A stretch of DNA of 64,000 nt from Rhodocyclaceae bacterium. Its GTDB lineage: Bacteria; Pseudomonadota; Gammaproteobacteria; Burkholderiales; Rhodocyclaceae. The first letter of the stretch is position 1. Every line of letters begins with the position of its first letter. The DNA is taken from assembly GCA_013426785.1 (NCBI GenBank), contig JACDZI010000009.1, positions 1-64,000 of the forward strand. The letters run 5' to 3'. Shown here piece by piece: positions 1-10,649 of this stretch. The notes under the pieces were generated by a model. It was not told where the DNA came from. It ran no database searches and was given only the letters and a program-made list of their open reading frames with translations. Position numbers and translations under genes: made by a program.

Positions 1-132
1 TCAAGGATTCAAAAGGTTGCACTTGATCTATGACAAATCAGCACGGATTCAGGATATTTGTATGGTGTCAATTATCGTGCGGTTACGTGAAAATAGCGTT
101 AAATTGGAAGTTTACTGCCATTTCACCTCTCC

Positions 133-894
133 ATGTGCCTCATTCTCCTTGCCTGGCAGGTGCAACCGGACTTCCCTCTCGTAGTCGCCGCCAACCGCGA
201 CGAGTTCCATGCGCGCCGTTCCGCCAGCGCCAATTTTTGGCCGGATCATCCGCAAGTGCTGGCCGGGCGCGATCTGGCAGCCGGTGGCACTTGGCTCGGC
301 ATCACGCGCTCAGGCAGGTTTGCCGCCCTGACCAACTACCTCGATCCGGCCAGCCACAAGCCGGATGCGCCATCGCGAGGAATGTTGGTCACTGACTTTC
401 TTGCCGGCAAAGCGGATATCGACGCCTATCTCGCCAGACTTCGCTTCACGGATTACAACGGTTTCAACCTGCTGCTGGGCGATGAAAAAAAAATGGTCGC
501 TTTCAGCAATGTCACGCAGGAAAGCCATGAACTCGTCCCGGGCATCTACGGCCTGTCGAACGCGATGCTCGACACGCCCTGGCCAAAAGTTGGCGCTGGA
601 AAGACGGCATTGCAGGAGGCGCTGACCACCCTACCCGATGATGAGGCCCTTTTCAGACTGCTCACCAACGATCATACTCACCCGGATGAAAGTCTGCCCA
701 CCACCGGCGTAAGCCTGGAGTGGGAACGCCTGCTCTCGGCAGCCTTCGTGCGTAGCCCTGACTATGGGACACGCTGCTCCACGGTGATAAAAATCGGCGC
801 CGACGGGACGGCAAACTTCGAGGAGCGCAACTGGCTGGCCGATGGCCGCCCGGGCGAGCGCCGGTGTTTCACTTTTCCGCTGGTGAAACCATGA
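133..894 (+). CDS. NRDE (TANGO2-like) family protein
   Basis: The 253-residue product starts MCLILLAW and carries the AANRDEF motif near residue 19 that names the NRDE family (related to eukaryotic TANGO2). Cys2 after the initiator Met is typical of the family and suggests an N-terminal-nucleophile-like fold, but the biochemical role is not established. There is no signal peptide, so it is probably cytoplasmic. Two copies of the dispersed 24-bp repeat lie in the coding sequence: a diverged one that reads RRSASANF (around residue 30) and one that reads KVGAGKTA (around residue 153). The stop overlaps the next start in ATGA, so the two genes are probably co-translated. Confidence 0.85.
   Translation: MCLILLAWQVQPDFPLVVAANRDEFHARRSASANFWPDHPQVLAGRDLAAGGTWLGITRSGRFAALTNYLDPASHKPDAPSRGMLVTDFLAGKADIDAYLARLRFTDYNGFNLLLGDEKKMVAFSNVTQESHELVPGIYGLSNAMLDTPWPKVGAGKTALQEALTTLPDDEALFRLLTNDHTHPDESLPTTGVSLEWERLLSAAFVRSPDYGTRCSTVIKIGADGTANFEERNWLADGRPGERRCFTFPLVKP
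215..238 (+). repeat. dispersed 24-bp repeat, copy 1 (intragenic, diverged)
   Basis: It matches the consensus with about three mismatches (for example CAATTTTT instead of CGACTTTT). It lies in the NRDE gene and is read as RRSASANF. Confidence 0.6.
585..608 (-). repeat. dispersed 24-bp repeat, copy 2 (intragenic)
   Basis: The plus strand reads AAAAGTTGGCGCTGG then AAAGACGGC. It lies in the NRDE gene and is read in the KVGAGxTA frame. Confidence 0.8.
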
Positions 895-1253
895 AAACTG
901 CGATTATTGCGGCCCTCTTGTTGATGAGTACGCCAGTCCATGTCGAAACAGTCGCCTGCCACGTCACCTATGGTGGAGAAACACGCCTGCTTCGGGCTGC
1001 ATCCACCGCCTTGCTCTACAACGTCCCGGTGGTACCGATCGGTTCCTATTTCCTGTTCAAACTGGTGTTCGAGGAACGGATTGCGATTAAGACCTATGTC
1101 TATGCCGACCGTGACACAGGTCCACGGCCTCTGCATCAGGCTGTTTTTGCTTATCCACCAATCAATGCCGGCATCAATGGCTTCAGCGGCAAGCACTTCG
1201 TCTACGAGCCGGTGCGTGACGGCGAAATGGAGTACTGGTGCGAACTCGAATAA
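891..1253 (+). CDS. small exported protein of unknown function
   Basis: The 120-residue product begins MKTAIIAALLLMSTPVHVE, a probable cleavable signal peptide, followed by a mature domain with cysteines near both ends (VACHV and EYWCELE) that could form a disulfide in the periplasm. I do not recognise the family. The ATG at 891 overlaps the upstream stop (ATGA), and the 3' end overlaps the GTG start of the CapA-like gene by 16 bp, so the three plus-strand genes look like one operon. An upstream in-frame start at 864 exists but would bury the signal peptide. Confidence 0.6.
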   Translation: MKTAIIAALLLMSTPVHVETVACHVTYGGETRLLRAASTALLYNVPVVPIGSYFLFKLVFEERIAIKTYVYADRDTGPRPLHQAVFAYPPINAGINGFSGKHFVYEPVRDGEMEYWCELE

Positions 1254-2149
1254 CTGTTGCGCTGATTGGTCTGCTGTTCTTTGGCATCGCCGCGACTAGG
1301 GCCGAACCGGTCAAGCTCGTCTTCGTCGGCGACATCATGCTGGACGATGGACCTGGCCGGGTCATGGCGGCGGGCCGTGATCCGCTGGTGGCCTTCGCGC
1401 CCCTGCTCGCCGGAGCCGACTACCGCATCGGCAACCTCGAATGTCCGATCGCCACCGTCGGCAAGCCGACCGACAGCAAGATCTACAATTTCCGGGCCCA
1501 TCCGCGCGCCGTTTCTGTTCTGAAGGGCCGTTTCGATGCCCTGTCCGTCGCGAACAACCATTCCGACGACTACGGCCAGGCGGCCTTTGCCGAAACCCTC
1601 GACCACCTGAAGCAAGCGGTAATTCGCAGTTTCGGTGGTGGCCGCGACCTTGCCGAAGCGCACCAGCCACTATGGATCGAGAGGAACAGGCTGAAAATTG
1701 CCGTGCTGGCTTACAACGAGTTCAAACCACGCAGTTTTGAAGCCGGCCCGACCTGGCCGGGCATCGCCTGGAGCGAAGACAGCCACGTCGTCGCCGATAT
1801 CCGCGCGGCCCGCGCCGCCGGGGCGGACGTGGTGATCCCTTTCATGCACTGGGGCTGGGAGCGCGAAGTCGAACCGAGCTCTCGCCAGCACAACCTGGCG
1901 CGGTTGATGATCGACGCCGGGGCCGATGCCGTGGTCGGTAGCCACCCGCATGTCACCCAGGGCAGCGAGGTCTATCGCGGCAAACCGATCATCTACAGCC
2001 TGGGGAATTTCGTTTTCGACGGTTTCGAACTGCCTGCGGCCAAAGTGGGCTGGTTGCTGCAGATGACAGTGGATCGGGGCGGGGTGACGTCCTGGCAGAC
2101 CGTCGATGCCCTCATCGACGCGGAAGGTATCCCGACCCCAGGTCGGTAA
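1238..2149 (+). CDS. CapA family protein (PGA_cap metallophosphatase-like)
   Basis: The 303-residue product has an N-terminal signal-like helix ending ATRAEP, then the CapA/PGA_cap signature blocks: FVGDIMLDD, GNLECPI, SVANNHSDDYG, AYNEF, PFMHWGWE, VVGSHPHV and YSLGNFVFD. This domain has a calcineurin-like phosphoesterase fold and is known from poly-gamma-glutamate capsule export, but many members are unassigned. No other capsule gene is nearby, so a polyglutamate role is not supported here. The start is GTG at 1238, overlapping the preceding gene. It converges on the small minus-strand gene at 2156 with only 6 bp between them. Confidence 0.8.
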   Translation: MRTRITVALIGLLFFGIAATRAEPVKLVFVGDIMLDDGPGRVMAAGRDPLVAFAPLLAGADYRIGNLECPIATVGKPTDSKIYNFRAHPRAVSVLKGRFDALSVANNHSDDYGQAAFAETLDHLKQAVIRSFGGGRDLAEAHQPLWIERNRLKIAVLAYNEFKPRSFEAGPTWPGIAWSEDSHVVADIRAARAAGADVVIPFMHWGWEREVEPSSRQHNLARLMIDAGADAVVGSHPHVTQGSEVYRGKPIIYSLGNFVFDGFELPAAKVGWLLQMTVDRGGVTSWQTVDALIDAEGIPTPGR

Positions 2150-2155
2150 TGCTGA

Positions 2156-2383
2156 CTATGCGCCTTTCTTGATGCTGAGGAAGCTCCAGTCGTCCAGGCT
2201 GGCTTCCTTGGAGCCTTCGTCGAAATCCTTGAGGCCACGAGAGAATCGCTCGATGAAGCTAGTGCAGAAGTTCGCGACCATTTCGCCGCTATCCTTGTTT
2301 GGGGTGAAGCCCTTGAGCAATTCAGGCTGGTTGCGAATGACGGCAGCGAGAAATTCGCAGGCAGCAAGGTGATGGATGTCCAT
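2156..2383 (-). CDS. 75-residue hypothetical protein
   Basis: The start MDIHHLAACEF at 2383 was chosen because an AAAGG ribosome-binding site lies about 8 bp upstream and the upstream extension is a shadow of the transpeptidase gene. The product is small, soluble and mixed-charge, with no membrane segment or motif that I recognise. It lies 13 bp downstream of the L,D-transpeptidase gene on the same strand and may be the last gene of the tadA operon. Confidence 0.55.
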   Translation of the reverse strand: MDIHHLAACEFLAAVIRNQPELLKGFTPNKDSGEMVANFCTSFIERFSRGLKDFDEGSKEASLDDWSFLSIKKGA

Positions 2384-2396
2384 GATGGTTAACCTT

Positions 2397-2875
2397 TCAG
2401 GTGGCAATATCGACCGGGGTGTAAGGGGGGACGAGGTCGAATAATTCGATGATGTCGCCATTGCGCATGCGGATGCAACCGATCGAACCGGGCGTGCCCA
2501 TCGGCACACTCTCTGGGCTGCCATGGATGTAGATGTAGCGGCGCATGGTATCGACGCAGCCAAGCCGGTTCTTTCCGGGTTCGCAGCCCGACAGCCACAG
2601 GATACGCGTCAAAATCCAGTCGCGGCTGGGAAAAGCGTCGGCCAGCGTCGGCGTCCAGATTTCCCCGGTCGGCCGGCGGCGCACGAACACCGTATTAGCC
2701 GTCTCGCCAGCGCCGACTTTTGCCCGGATCAGGTGGCGGCCACGCGGTGTGCAGTGGCTGCTATTCTGCTCCCCTGCCCCTTTCGCAGCGGTTGAAACAG
2801 CATAGTGCTTGAGCAGACGGTCAGCGTCGTCGAACAGGTCGAGCGTCTGGGCAGGAATGCTGATGACGATGCGCA

Positions 2876-2876
<1 letters not shown>
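2397..2876 (-). CDS. L,D-transpeptidase (YkuD domain)
   Basis: The 159-residue product is a single YkuD catalytic domain. The catalytic block is visible as YIYIHGSPE, then GTPGSIGCIRMRN, with the active-site Cys in SIGCIRM. Such enzymes form 3-3 peptidoglycan cross-links or attach proteins to peptidoglycan in the periplasm. No signal peptide is seen with the start at 2876 (MRIVISIPAQTL), which is unusual for an exported enzyme. The start overlaps the tadA stop (TGATG). A copy of the dispersed repeat reads KVGAGETA in the middle of the domain, so this insertion is tolerated before the catalytic block. Confidence 0.82.
2698..2721 (+). repeat. dispersed 24-bp repeat, copy 3 (intragenic)
   Basis: The plus strand reads GCCGTCTCGCCA then GCGCCGACTTTT. 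It lies in the L,D-transpeptidase gene and encodes KVGAGETA on the minus strand. Confidence 0.9.
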
Positions 2877-3975
<1,099 letters not shown>

Positions 3976-4037
3976 GCGCGCATTTTCCCACGCAAAGCAT
4001 CCCAAAAGAAACGGCCCCACGAAGGGCCGTCAATCTG

Positions 4038-4061
4038 GCCGTCCCGCCGGCGCCGACTTTT
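4038..4061 (+). repeat. dispersed 24-bp repeat, copy 4 (intergenic)
   Basis: It lies 23 bp after the ppdK stop. Read on the ppdK strand it begins AAAAGTCGGC, the orientation shared by the other post-stop copies. One base differs from consensus (CCGGCG instead of CCAGCG). Confidence 0.9.
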
Positions 4062-4084
4062 GCCGGCGCGGGCAGGAATGCCGG

Positions 4085-6883
4085 TCAGGCGTTTTTGGTG
4101 ACCTGACCACCTGCATCGAGGAGTTGCGCCTGCGCCGTCGCCAGCCGGGCGATCGGCACGCGCGGGCCGGAACAGGATACGTAGGTCAGGCCGATCTTGT
4201 GGCAGAAAGCGATGGAGCCGGGATGACCACCGTGCTCGCCGCAGATGCCGACCTTGAGGTCCGGGTTAGTCTTGCGCCCTTCCGTCACCGCCAGCTTCAT
4301 CAGTTCACCGACGCCTTTCTGGTCCAGCACCTCGAACGGGTTGTCGACCAGGATGCCGGCCTCTACATAGCCCGGCAGGAACTTGTTCTCGGCATCCTCG
4401 CGGCTGAACGAGAAGGTGGCCTGGGTCAGGTCGTTGGTGCCGAAGCTGAAGAACTGCGCCATCTCGGCCATGCGGCCGGCGCGCAGGCACGCACGCACGA
4501 CTTCCAGCATGCTGCCAAACTTGTAGCCGACGTTGATACCATGAGTGAGTTCCACCACTTTATGAATGCGCTTCACATAGCTGTGGATGCGCGCCAGTTC
4601 CTCGACCGTCGCCACTTGCGGCACCATGATTTCGGGATGAACCTCGATGCCTTCCTTGGCACACAGCGCGGCGGCTTCGAGTACTGCCTGGATCTGCATT
4701 GAATAGAGTTCGGGGTAGGTGATGCCGAGGCGCACGCCGCGATGGCCGAGCATCGGGTTGACTTCGGAGAGCGCCCGCACCTTCTTGAGCGTCTTTTCCT
4801 TCTTGGCGATGACGTCCTCTTCGAGGTGGCTGTCCTTGAACTCGGCCATGCCGCGGCCGAGCTTCGACAGGCCATCGGCGTACTGCTGGTAGAGCTTGGG
4901 ATTGAGTAGTTTGAGGGTTTCCGGCAGTTCCTCGATGGCATTGATCGAATCACGCAGATGGTGCAGGTGGGCAATTTCCAGTTCGAGCTGGGCGGCCGTG
5001 GGCAGGAACTCGTGCAACGGCGGGTCCATGAGGCGCACGGTGACCGGCAGCCCCTTCATGGCCTTGAAGATACCCTTGAAGTCGGCCCGCTGGATCGGCA
5101 GCAGGCGGTCGATGGCGGACTGGCGTTCCTCGATGGTCTCGGCGAGGATCATCTCCTGCACGATCGGCAGGCGGTCGGTGGCGTTGAACATGCGCTCGGT
5201 ACGACACAGGCCGATGCCCATGGCGCCGAATTCGCGGGCGCGCACGGCATCTTCCGGCGTATCGGCGTTGGCCATCACCTTCAGGCGCGACACCTGGTCG
5301 GCCCACTTAAGCAGGGTAGCCATGTCCTGGTTGAATTCGGCCTGCACGGTGGGCACCTCGCCGGCATAGACATTGCCGTTGCCGCCGTCGATGGTCACGA
5401 CATCACCCTCATGTAGCGTCGTGTCGCCGATGGTGGCACTGCGCTGGACATCGTTGATATGGATGGCTTCGCAGCCGGAGACGCAAGGCTTGCCCATGCC
5501 GCGTGCCACCACGGCCGCGTGGGACGTCTTGCCACCGCGGCTGGTGAGGATGCCTTGCGCCTGGAAGAAGCCGTGGATGTCTTCCGGCTTGGTTTCTTCC
5601 CGCACTAGGATGACTTTCTCACCGGCGTTGCCGCGCGCTTCGGCGGAATCGGCATCGAAGACGATTTTGCCGGAGGCCGCGCCGGGCGAGGCCGGCAGGC
5701 CGGTCGCCAAGGGCTTGCCCTTGAAGTCAGGTGACAGTTGCGGCACCAGCAATTGTTCGAGCATGGCAGGGTCGATGCGCAGCAGGGCCTTTTCCTTGCT
5801 GATCAGGCCTTCCTTGAACATTTCGACGGAAGTACGCACCATCGCCGCGGCATTCATCTTGCCGTTGCGGGTTTGCAGGCAATACAGCGTGCCGCGCTCG
5901 ATGGTGAATTCGAAGTCCTGCACTTCCTTGTAGTGCGATTCGAGGCGGTTGTGCAGTTCGAGCAGTTGCCGGTAGATCTCCGGCATGTCGTGTTCCATTT
6001 CGGCGATGGCCTTGGGCGTGCGGATGCCGGCCACCACGTCTTCTCCCTGGGCGTTAACGAGGTATTCGCCGTAGATCATGTTTTCGCCGGTGCCGGGGTT
6101 GCGCGTGAAGCCGACGCCGGTGCCGGAGTCGTTGCCCATGTTGCCGAACACCATGGTGCAGATGTTCACGGCCGTGCCGCTGGCCTGTTCCTTGGTGATT
6201 CTGAACTGGCGGCGATAGTCGATGGCGCGCTTGCCGTTCCAGGAACGGAATACTGCGCCGATGGCGATTTCGAGCTGCTTGTAGGGATCTTCCGGGAAGG
6301 GCTTGCCGGTATTGGTCTCGATGATGGCGGCGAACTGGTCGGCCAGTTCGGCCAGGTTCTCGGCGCTCAGATCAACGTCCTGGGCCACGCCGACCTTCTT
6401 TTTCATGGCGGCCATGGCTTCGTCGAAGTGCTTGTCTTCGACTCCCAGCGCGATCTTGCCGTACAACTGGATGAAGCGCCGATAGGCGTCGTAGCCAAAG
6501 CGCGGGTTGTTAGTAAGGGTGATCAGGCCCTGTAGCGTGGTCTTGTTGAGGCCAAGGTTGAGAATGGTGTCCATCATGCCCGGCATCGACATCGAGGAAC
6601 CAGAACGGACGGAAACGAGCAGCGGGTTGTCGCTGCCGCCAAATTGCTTGCCGGTCTTCGCCTCAAGATCCTTCATGTACTTGAGGGTCTCTTCCCAGGC
6701 GCCCTTGGGCAGTTCGTCCTGATCAAGATAAGCCTGACAGGCTTCGGTGGTGATGGTAAAGCCGGGGGGCACATTCAGGCCGATCTGCGTCATTTCGCAC
6801 AGGTTTGCACCCTTGCCGCCCAACAACATCTTGTTCTTGCCATCACCTTCCTCGAAGGCGTAGACGTACTTTTTGCCAGCCAT
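4085..6883 (-). CDS. ppdK: pyruvate, phosphate dikinase
   Basis: The 932-residue product interconverts pyruvate, ATP and phosphate with phosphoenolpyruvate, AMP and diphosphate in the cytoplasm. The N-terminal ATP-grasp-like domain begins YVYAFEEGDG and has GGKGANLCEM; the phosphohistidine swivel domain has GGKTSHAAVVARGMGKPC around residue 455; the C-terminal PEP/pyruvate barrel contains MVPQVA, SFGTNDLTQ and GICGEHGG. Length is normal. The start MAGKKYVYAF at 6883 has a GGGAG ribosome-binding site; a longer start at 6916 is less likely. It is divergent from rdgC. Confidence 0.95.
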   Translation of the reverse strand: MAGKKYVYAFEEGDGKNKMLLGGKGANLCEMTQIGLNVPPGFTITTEACQAYLDQDELPKGAWEETLKYMKDLEAKTGKQFGGSDNPLLVSVRSGSSMSMPGMMDTILNLGLNKTTLQGLITLTNNPRFGYDAYRRFIQLYGKIALGVEDKHFDEAMAAMKKKVGVAQDVDLSAENLAELADQFAAIIETNTGKPFPEDPYKQLEIAIGAVFRSWNGKRAIDYRRQFRITKEQASGTAVNICTMVFGNMGNDSGTGVGFTRNPGTGENMIYGEYLVNAQGEDVVAGIRTPKAIAEMEHDMPEIYRQLLELHNRLESHYKEVQDFEFTIERGTLYCLQTRNGKMNAAAMVRTSVEMFKEGLISKEKALLRIDPAMLEQLLVPQLSPDFKGKPLATGLPASPGAASGKIVFDADSAEARGNAGEKVILVREETKPEDIHGFFQAQGILTSRGGKTSHAAVVARGMGKPCVSGCEAIHINDVQRSATIGDTTLHEGDVVTIDGGNGNVYAGEVPTVQAEFNQDMATLLKWADQVSRLKVMANADTPEDAVRAREFGAMGIGLCRTERMFNATDRLPIVQEMILAETIEERQSAIDRLLPIQRADFKGIFKAMKGLPVTVRLMDPPLHEFLPTAAQLELEIAHLHHLRDSINAIEELPETLKLLNPKLYQQYADGLSKLGRGMAEFKDSHLEEDVIAKKEKTLKKVRALSEVNPMLGHRGVRLGITYPELYSMQIQAVLEAAALCAKEGIEVHPEIMVPQVATVEELARIHSYVKRIHKVVELTHGINVGYKFGSMLEVVRACLRAGRMAEMAQFFSFGTNDLTQATFSFSREDAENKFLPGYVEAGILVDNPFEVLDQKGVGELMKLAVTEGRKTNPDLKVGICGEHGGHPGSIAFCHKIGLTYVSCSGPRVPIARLATAQAQLLDAGGQVTKNA

Positions 6884-7120
6884 GCCGATCTCCCTATCTG
6901 AAATTGGACGCACCACCGCGCTGCCCTTGGCAACGGAGGCCGCTAAGATAACAAATCGCGCAAGGGTAGTGGGGTTTTTATGCCTTTTCCTCCCCCTGCC
7001 CTCGCTATACTTAGCAATCTGCCGCGCGACCTGATCGATCCCCTCGGCCTGAAGCCAGGCTGATAAAAAGTCGGCGCTGGCGGGACGACGCTTTCCCTCA
7101 CCTTCACTTGGAAATCGACC
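6884..7120. other. divergent intergenic region ppdK / rdgC
   Basis: This 237-bp region must hold promoters for both genes. It contains one copy of the dispersed repeat (7066-7089). I see no convincing -35/-10 pair or riboswitch. Confidence 0.5.
7066..7089 (-). repeat. dispersed 24-bp repeat, copy 5 (intergenic)
   Basis: It lies 32 bp upstream of rdgC and does not follow a stop codon, unlike most intergenic copies. It reads AAAAGTCGGCGC then TGGCGGGACGAC on the plus strand. Confidence 0.9.
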
Positions 7121-8032
7121 ATGTGGCTTCGTAATGTGCGTCTTTACCGGCTGGGCAAGTCTGTCCTTCCTTCAGCGGTCGACCTCGCTACCGCGCTGGC
7201 CCGCCGCCCGCTGGTTCGTTGCGGCAGTTTCGACATGGTCAGCCGCGGCTGGATCTTTCCCCGCCATGAAGGTGCCCTCGTCCATGCCGTCGGCCAGCAC
7301 TGGCTGCTGGCCTTGGGCGTCGATCAGAAACTGCTGCCGATGACGGTGATCCGCCAGACCGCCCAGGAGCGGGCGCTGCAGATCGAGGCCGAACAGGGCC
7401 GCAAAGTCGGGCGCAAGGAAATGCGCGACCTGGTCGACCGCGTCAGCGAAGAGTTGTTGCCCAGGGCGTTCACCACCCGCCGTACCACTTGGGCGTGGAT
7501 CGATCCGGCCAACGGCTGGCTGGTGGTGGATGCCGGCTCGGACGCGCGTGCCGACGAGTTCATGGAAACCTTCCTTTCCACGCTCGACGGCGTGGCTCCG
7601 CGCCCAGTGCAAACCAAGGTTTCACCGCTATCCGCGATGACCGACTGGCTGGCAGGTAACGAGGCGCCGATGGGCTTCACACTCGACAGCGATCTGGAAC
7701 TGCGCGCCGGGAGCGAGTCGCAATCCGCAATCCGCTATGTGCGCCATGACATCGGCGGGCCGGAGATCGCCGCCCACATCGCCGCCGGCAAGATCGTCAC
7801 CAAGCTGGGCATGACCTGGAACGACCGCATCGCCTTTGTGCTGACGGACAAGCTGCACCTCAAGCGGCTCGCTTTCCTCGACATCCTTAAGGAACAGGCC
7901 GAGCAGGATGCCGCTGGGACTGCGGGCGCCGACGAGCAGTTCGACATCGATTTCGCCCTGATGACCGGCGAACTCGCGCAACTGTTCGAGGACTTGCTGG
8001 TCGCGCTGGGCGGGGAACGCAAGCCGCAGTAA
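7121..8032 (+). CDS. rdgC: recombination-associated protein RdgC
   Basis: The 303-residue product starts MWLRNVRLYRL, typical of RdgC, and matches the family length of about 300. RdgC is a DNA-binding ring protein that modulates RecA filament formation and is linked to replication/recombination in proteobacteria. Supporting blocks are SRGWIFP, RRTTWAWIDP and LGMTWNDRIAFVL. It converges on the cyanophycin synthetase gene; the 25-bp gap is almost entirely one repeat copy. Confidence 0.93.
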   Translation: MWLRNVRLYRLGKSVLPSAVDLATALARRPLVRCGSFDMVSRGWIFPRHEGALVHAVGQHWLLALGVDQKLLPMTVIRQTAQERALQIEAEQGRKVGRKEMRDLVDRVSEELLPRAFTTRRTTWAWIDPANGWLVVDAGSDARADEFMETFLSTLDGVAPRPVQTKVSPLSAMTDWLAGNEAPMGFTLDSDLELRAGSESQSAIRYVRHDIGGPEIAAHIAAGKIVTKLGMTWNDRIAFVLTDKLHLKRLAFLDILKEQAEQDAAGTAGADEQFDIDFALMTGELAQLFEDLLVALGGERKPQ

Positions 8033-8035
8033 TCA

Positions 8036-8059
8036 GCCGTCCCGCCAGCGCCGACTTTT
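8036..8059 (+). repeat. dispersed 24-bp repeat, copy 6 (intergenic, overlaps the cphA stop)
   Basis: This is an exact consensus copy. Read on the minus strand it follows the cphA coding sequence, with its AAAA overlapping the TAA stop at 8058-8060. Confidence 0.95.
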
Positions 8060-10634
8060 ACGGTTTGGCTTCGGTCACCCGCTGGGTGATGTGCGCCAGT
8101 GCCTCCTCGACCTGATCGACGAGGATCAGGCACAGGTCGCCGGCTTGCAGCTTGGTCAGCGCCGTATCGATGGCGAGGAACTCGCCGCGGATCTCCTCGA
8201 TCTGTTTCGTGCGTGAGGCATTGACCAGCCCCTGTTGTAGCAGCGCCAGCACTTCGCCGTCGGCGCGACCACGCTGGCAGGCATCCTGGTAGAGGATCGC
8301 GCCATCGAAGGCACCGCCAAGAATCTCGGCCTGGCGGCGGATGTCGTCATCGCGCCGGTCGCCCGCGCCGCTGATGACAATCCAGCGTTGACTGGCCGGG
8401 AGTGCTTCGATGGCATTTACCAGTGCCTGAATGGCATCCGGGTTGTGGCCGTAATCGGCGATCAGCGTTGCACCACGGTAGTCGAACAGATTGAAGCGGC
8501 CCGGTGCGGTACCGATGTCGCTGACGAAACTGGCCAGGCCGATGCGGATGGTGTTCCAGTCGATGCCGAGCGCCCAAGCCGCGGCAATCGAGGCCATGGT
8601 GTTCTCGACTTGGAAGCCGATGGCACCATTCCGCGTGAGCGGGATGCCCGCAAGCTCGATGCGCTCCTCGGCATGCCCCTCGGCAGCTACCAGCACAGGA
8701 CCGTCGCGGAAGATGACCCGCTTGCCTTGGGCGCGGTGTGCCACTATCCAGGACAGGTGCGGGTCGCTGGCAAAGAAAATGATATGGCCGGGGCAGGCGG
8801 AAGCCATCTTGACGACGTTCGGGTCGATGGCATTCAGCACGGCGGTGCCAGTGTCGCCGACATTCTGCACGATCACGCGCTTGACCACGGCCAGTTCCTC
8901 GACCGTGGTGATGTAGTTGAGGCCAAGGTGATCGCCTTCGCCGATATTGGTCACTACCGCCACGTCGCAGCGATCGAAGCCGAGACCTTCGCGCAGTACC
9001 CCGCCGCGCGCGGTTTCGAACACCGCCGCATCGACCTCCGGGTGCATCAGCACGTTCTTGGCGCTCTTCGGGCCGCTGCAATCGCCGGTATCGATGCGCT
9101 CGCCATGCACATAGACGCCGTCGGTGGTGGTCATGCCCAAGCGCTTCCCGGTCTGGTCAATCAGGTGGGCGATCAGCCGCACGGTGGTGGTCTTGCCGTT
9201 GGTGCCGGCCACCGCGACAACGGGGATGCGGCCATTGTCGTCCGGGGCGAACATGGTGTCGATCACCACCTTGCCGACATCCCGGCCCTTGCCATAGGAC
9301 GGGTCGAGGTGCATGCGCAGGCCCGGCGCGGCATTCACCTCGACGATGCCGCCGCTCTGTTTTTCGAGTGGGCGGCCGACGTTTTCGCAGACCAGATCGA
9401 CGCCGGCGATGTCGATGCCGACCATTTGTGCCGCAGCGATAGCGCGTGCCGCGACTTCCGGATGCACGTCGTCGGTGACATCGGTGGCTGTTCCACCGGT
9501 CGATAGGTTGGCGTTGTTGCGCAAAACCGCCCGCGCGCCCTTGGGCAGGAGGGAGTCGATGGTATAGCCCTGCACTGCCAGCCTAGAATGGGTAATGTTG
9601 TCGATGCGGATCTTGGTCAGCGAGGTGGCATGCCCTTCGCCCCGGCGCGGATCGCTGTTAACAATGTCGATCAACTGCAGCACGGTATGTACACCATCGC
9701 CCAGCACGTGCGGCGGATCGCGCTGCGCCGCAGCCACCAGCTTGTCGCCCACTACCAGCATGCGGTAGTCGTTGCCGCTGATGAATTTTTCAATCATCAC
9801 GTATTGGCTGAATTCCTGCGCCACGGCAAAAACAATGTCAAAGTGGTCGCGGCTGGTGATGTTGACCGTCACGCCCTTGCCCTGATTGCCGTCGAAGGGC
9901 TTGGTGACCACCGGCAGGCCGATCTCCAGTGCGGCTTTCCAGCCATCCTCGACGTTATCGACGACGCGGCCGACCGGCACCGGCACGCCGGCGGCATTCA
10001 ACAGTTGTTTGGTGAGTTCCTTGTCCTGGGCGATCGATTCGGCGATGGCCGAGGTGCTGTCGATCTCGGCGGCCTGGATGCGGCGCTGCTTGCTGCCCCA
10101 GCCAAACTGCACCAGGCTGCCGGAGGTGAGGCGGCGATAGGGGATGTCGCGTGCAACGGCGGCATTGACGATGGAACCGGTCGAGGGACCGAGGCGCTCG
10201 TCTTCGTCGAGGTCGCGCAATTCCTTGATCGCGGCATCGAGATCGAAAGGCTGGTCATGGCGTGCCGCATCGCAGAGCGATTTGGCCAGTTCGAAGGCGC
10301 GCCGGCCAACGGCCTCCTCCGTATATTCGACGACCACCTGATAGGTACCGACTTCCGTGGTCGGGGCGGTACGACTGAAGGACACCGGGCAGCCTGCTTG
10401 TGCCTGCAGGTTCAGGGTGGCGAACTGGATGGCATGAGCCACGGAGATTTCGCCTTCGTAGCCGATGGAGCGCATGGCGCCGATGAGCGGGAAGCGCGCC
10501 CGGATGCGTGCTTCGAAACCCGGCAGGCGGCTGAAGCTGCATTCGTCTTCATCGCAATGCACCAGCGCCTGCAGGGCGGTATGACGGGACCAGAGATTGG
10601 GGCCGCGTAGGGCCCGGATGCGGGTAATTTCCAT
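8058..10634 (-). CDS. cphA: cyanophycin synthetase
   Basis: The 858-residue enzyme polymerises Asp and Arg into cyanophycin (multi-L-arginyl-poly-L-aspartate), a nitrogen store. The N-terminal domain (IRALRGPNLWSRH), the ATP-grasp domain (VVTKPFDGNQGKGVTV near residue 240; EVNAAPGLRMHL near 435) and the Mur-ligase-like domain with intact P-loop VAGTNGKTTTVRLI near 476 are all present, so it looks fully functional. It lies 15 bp downstream of a paralogue on the same strand. Divergently placed ABC transporter and DUF1854 genes are known partners of cyanophycin loci. No cyanophycinase is in the window. Confidence 0.95.
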   Translation of the reverse strand: MEITRIRALRGPNLWSRHTALQALVHCDEDECSFSRLPGFEARIRARFPLIGAMRSIGYEGEISVAHAIQFATLNLQAQAGCPVSFSRTAPTTEVGTYQVVVEYTEEAVGRRAFELAKSLCDAARHDQPFDLDAAIKELRDLDEDERLGPSTGSIVNAAVARDIPYRRLTSGSLVQFGWGSKQRRIQAAEIDSTSAIAESIAQDKELTKQLLNAAGVPVPVGRVVDNVEDGWKAALEIGLPVVTKPFDGNQGKGVTVNITSRDHFDIVFAVAQEFSQYVMIEKFISGNDYRMLVVGDKLVAAAQRDPPHVLGDGVHTVLQLIDIVNSDPRRGEGHATSLTKIRIDNITHSRLAVQGYTIDSLLPKGARAVLRNNANLSTGGTATDVTDDVHPEVAARAIAAAQMVGIDIAGVDLVCENVGRPLEKQSGGIVEVNAAPGLRMHLDPSYGKGRDVGKVVIDTMFAPDDNGRIPVVAVAGTNGKTTTVRLIAHLIDQTGKRLGMTTTDGVYVHGERIDTGDCSGPKSAKNVLMHPEVDAAVFETARGGVLREGLGFDRCDVAVVTNIGEGDHLGLNYITTVEELAVVKRVIVQNVGDTGTAVLNAIDPNVVKMASACPGHIIFFASDPHLSWIVAHRAQGKRVIFRDGPVLVAAEGHAEERIELAGIPLTRNGAIGFQVENTMASIAAAWALGIDWNTIRIGLASFVSDIGTAPGRFNLFDYRGATLIADYGHNPDAIQALVNAIEALPASQRWIVISGAGDRRDDDIRRQAEILGGAFDGAILYQDACQRGRADGEVLALLQQGLVNASRTKQIEEIRGEFLAIDTALTKLQAGDLCLILVDQVEEALAHITQRVTEAKP

Positions 10635-10649
10635 GATGGTTCGTTCGGG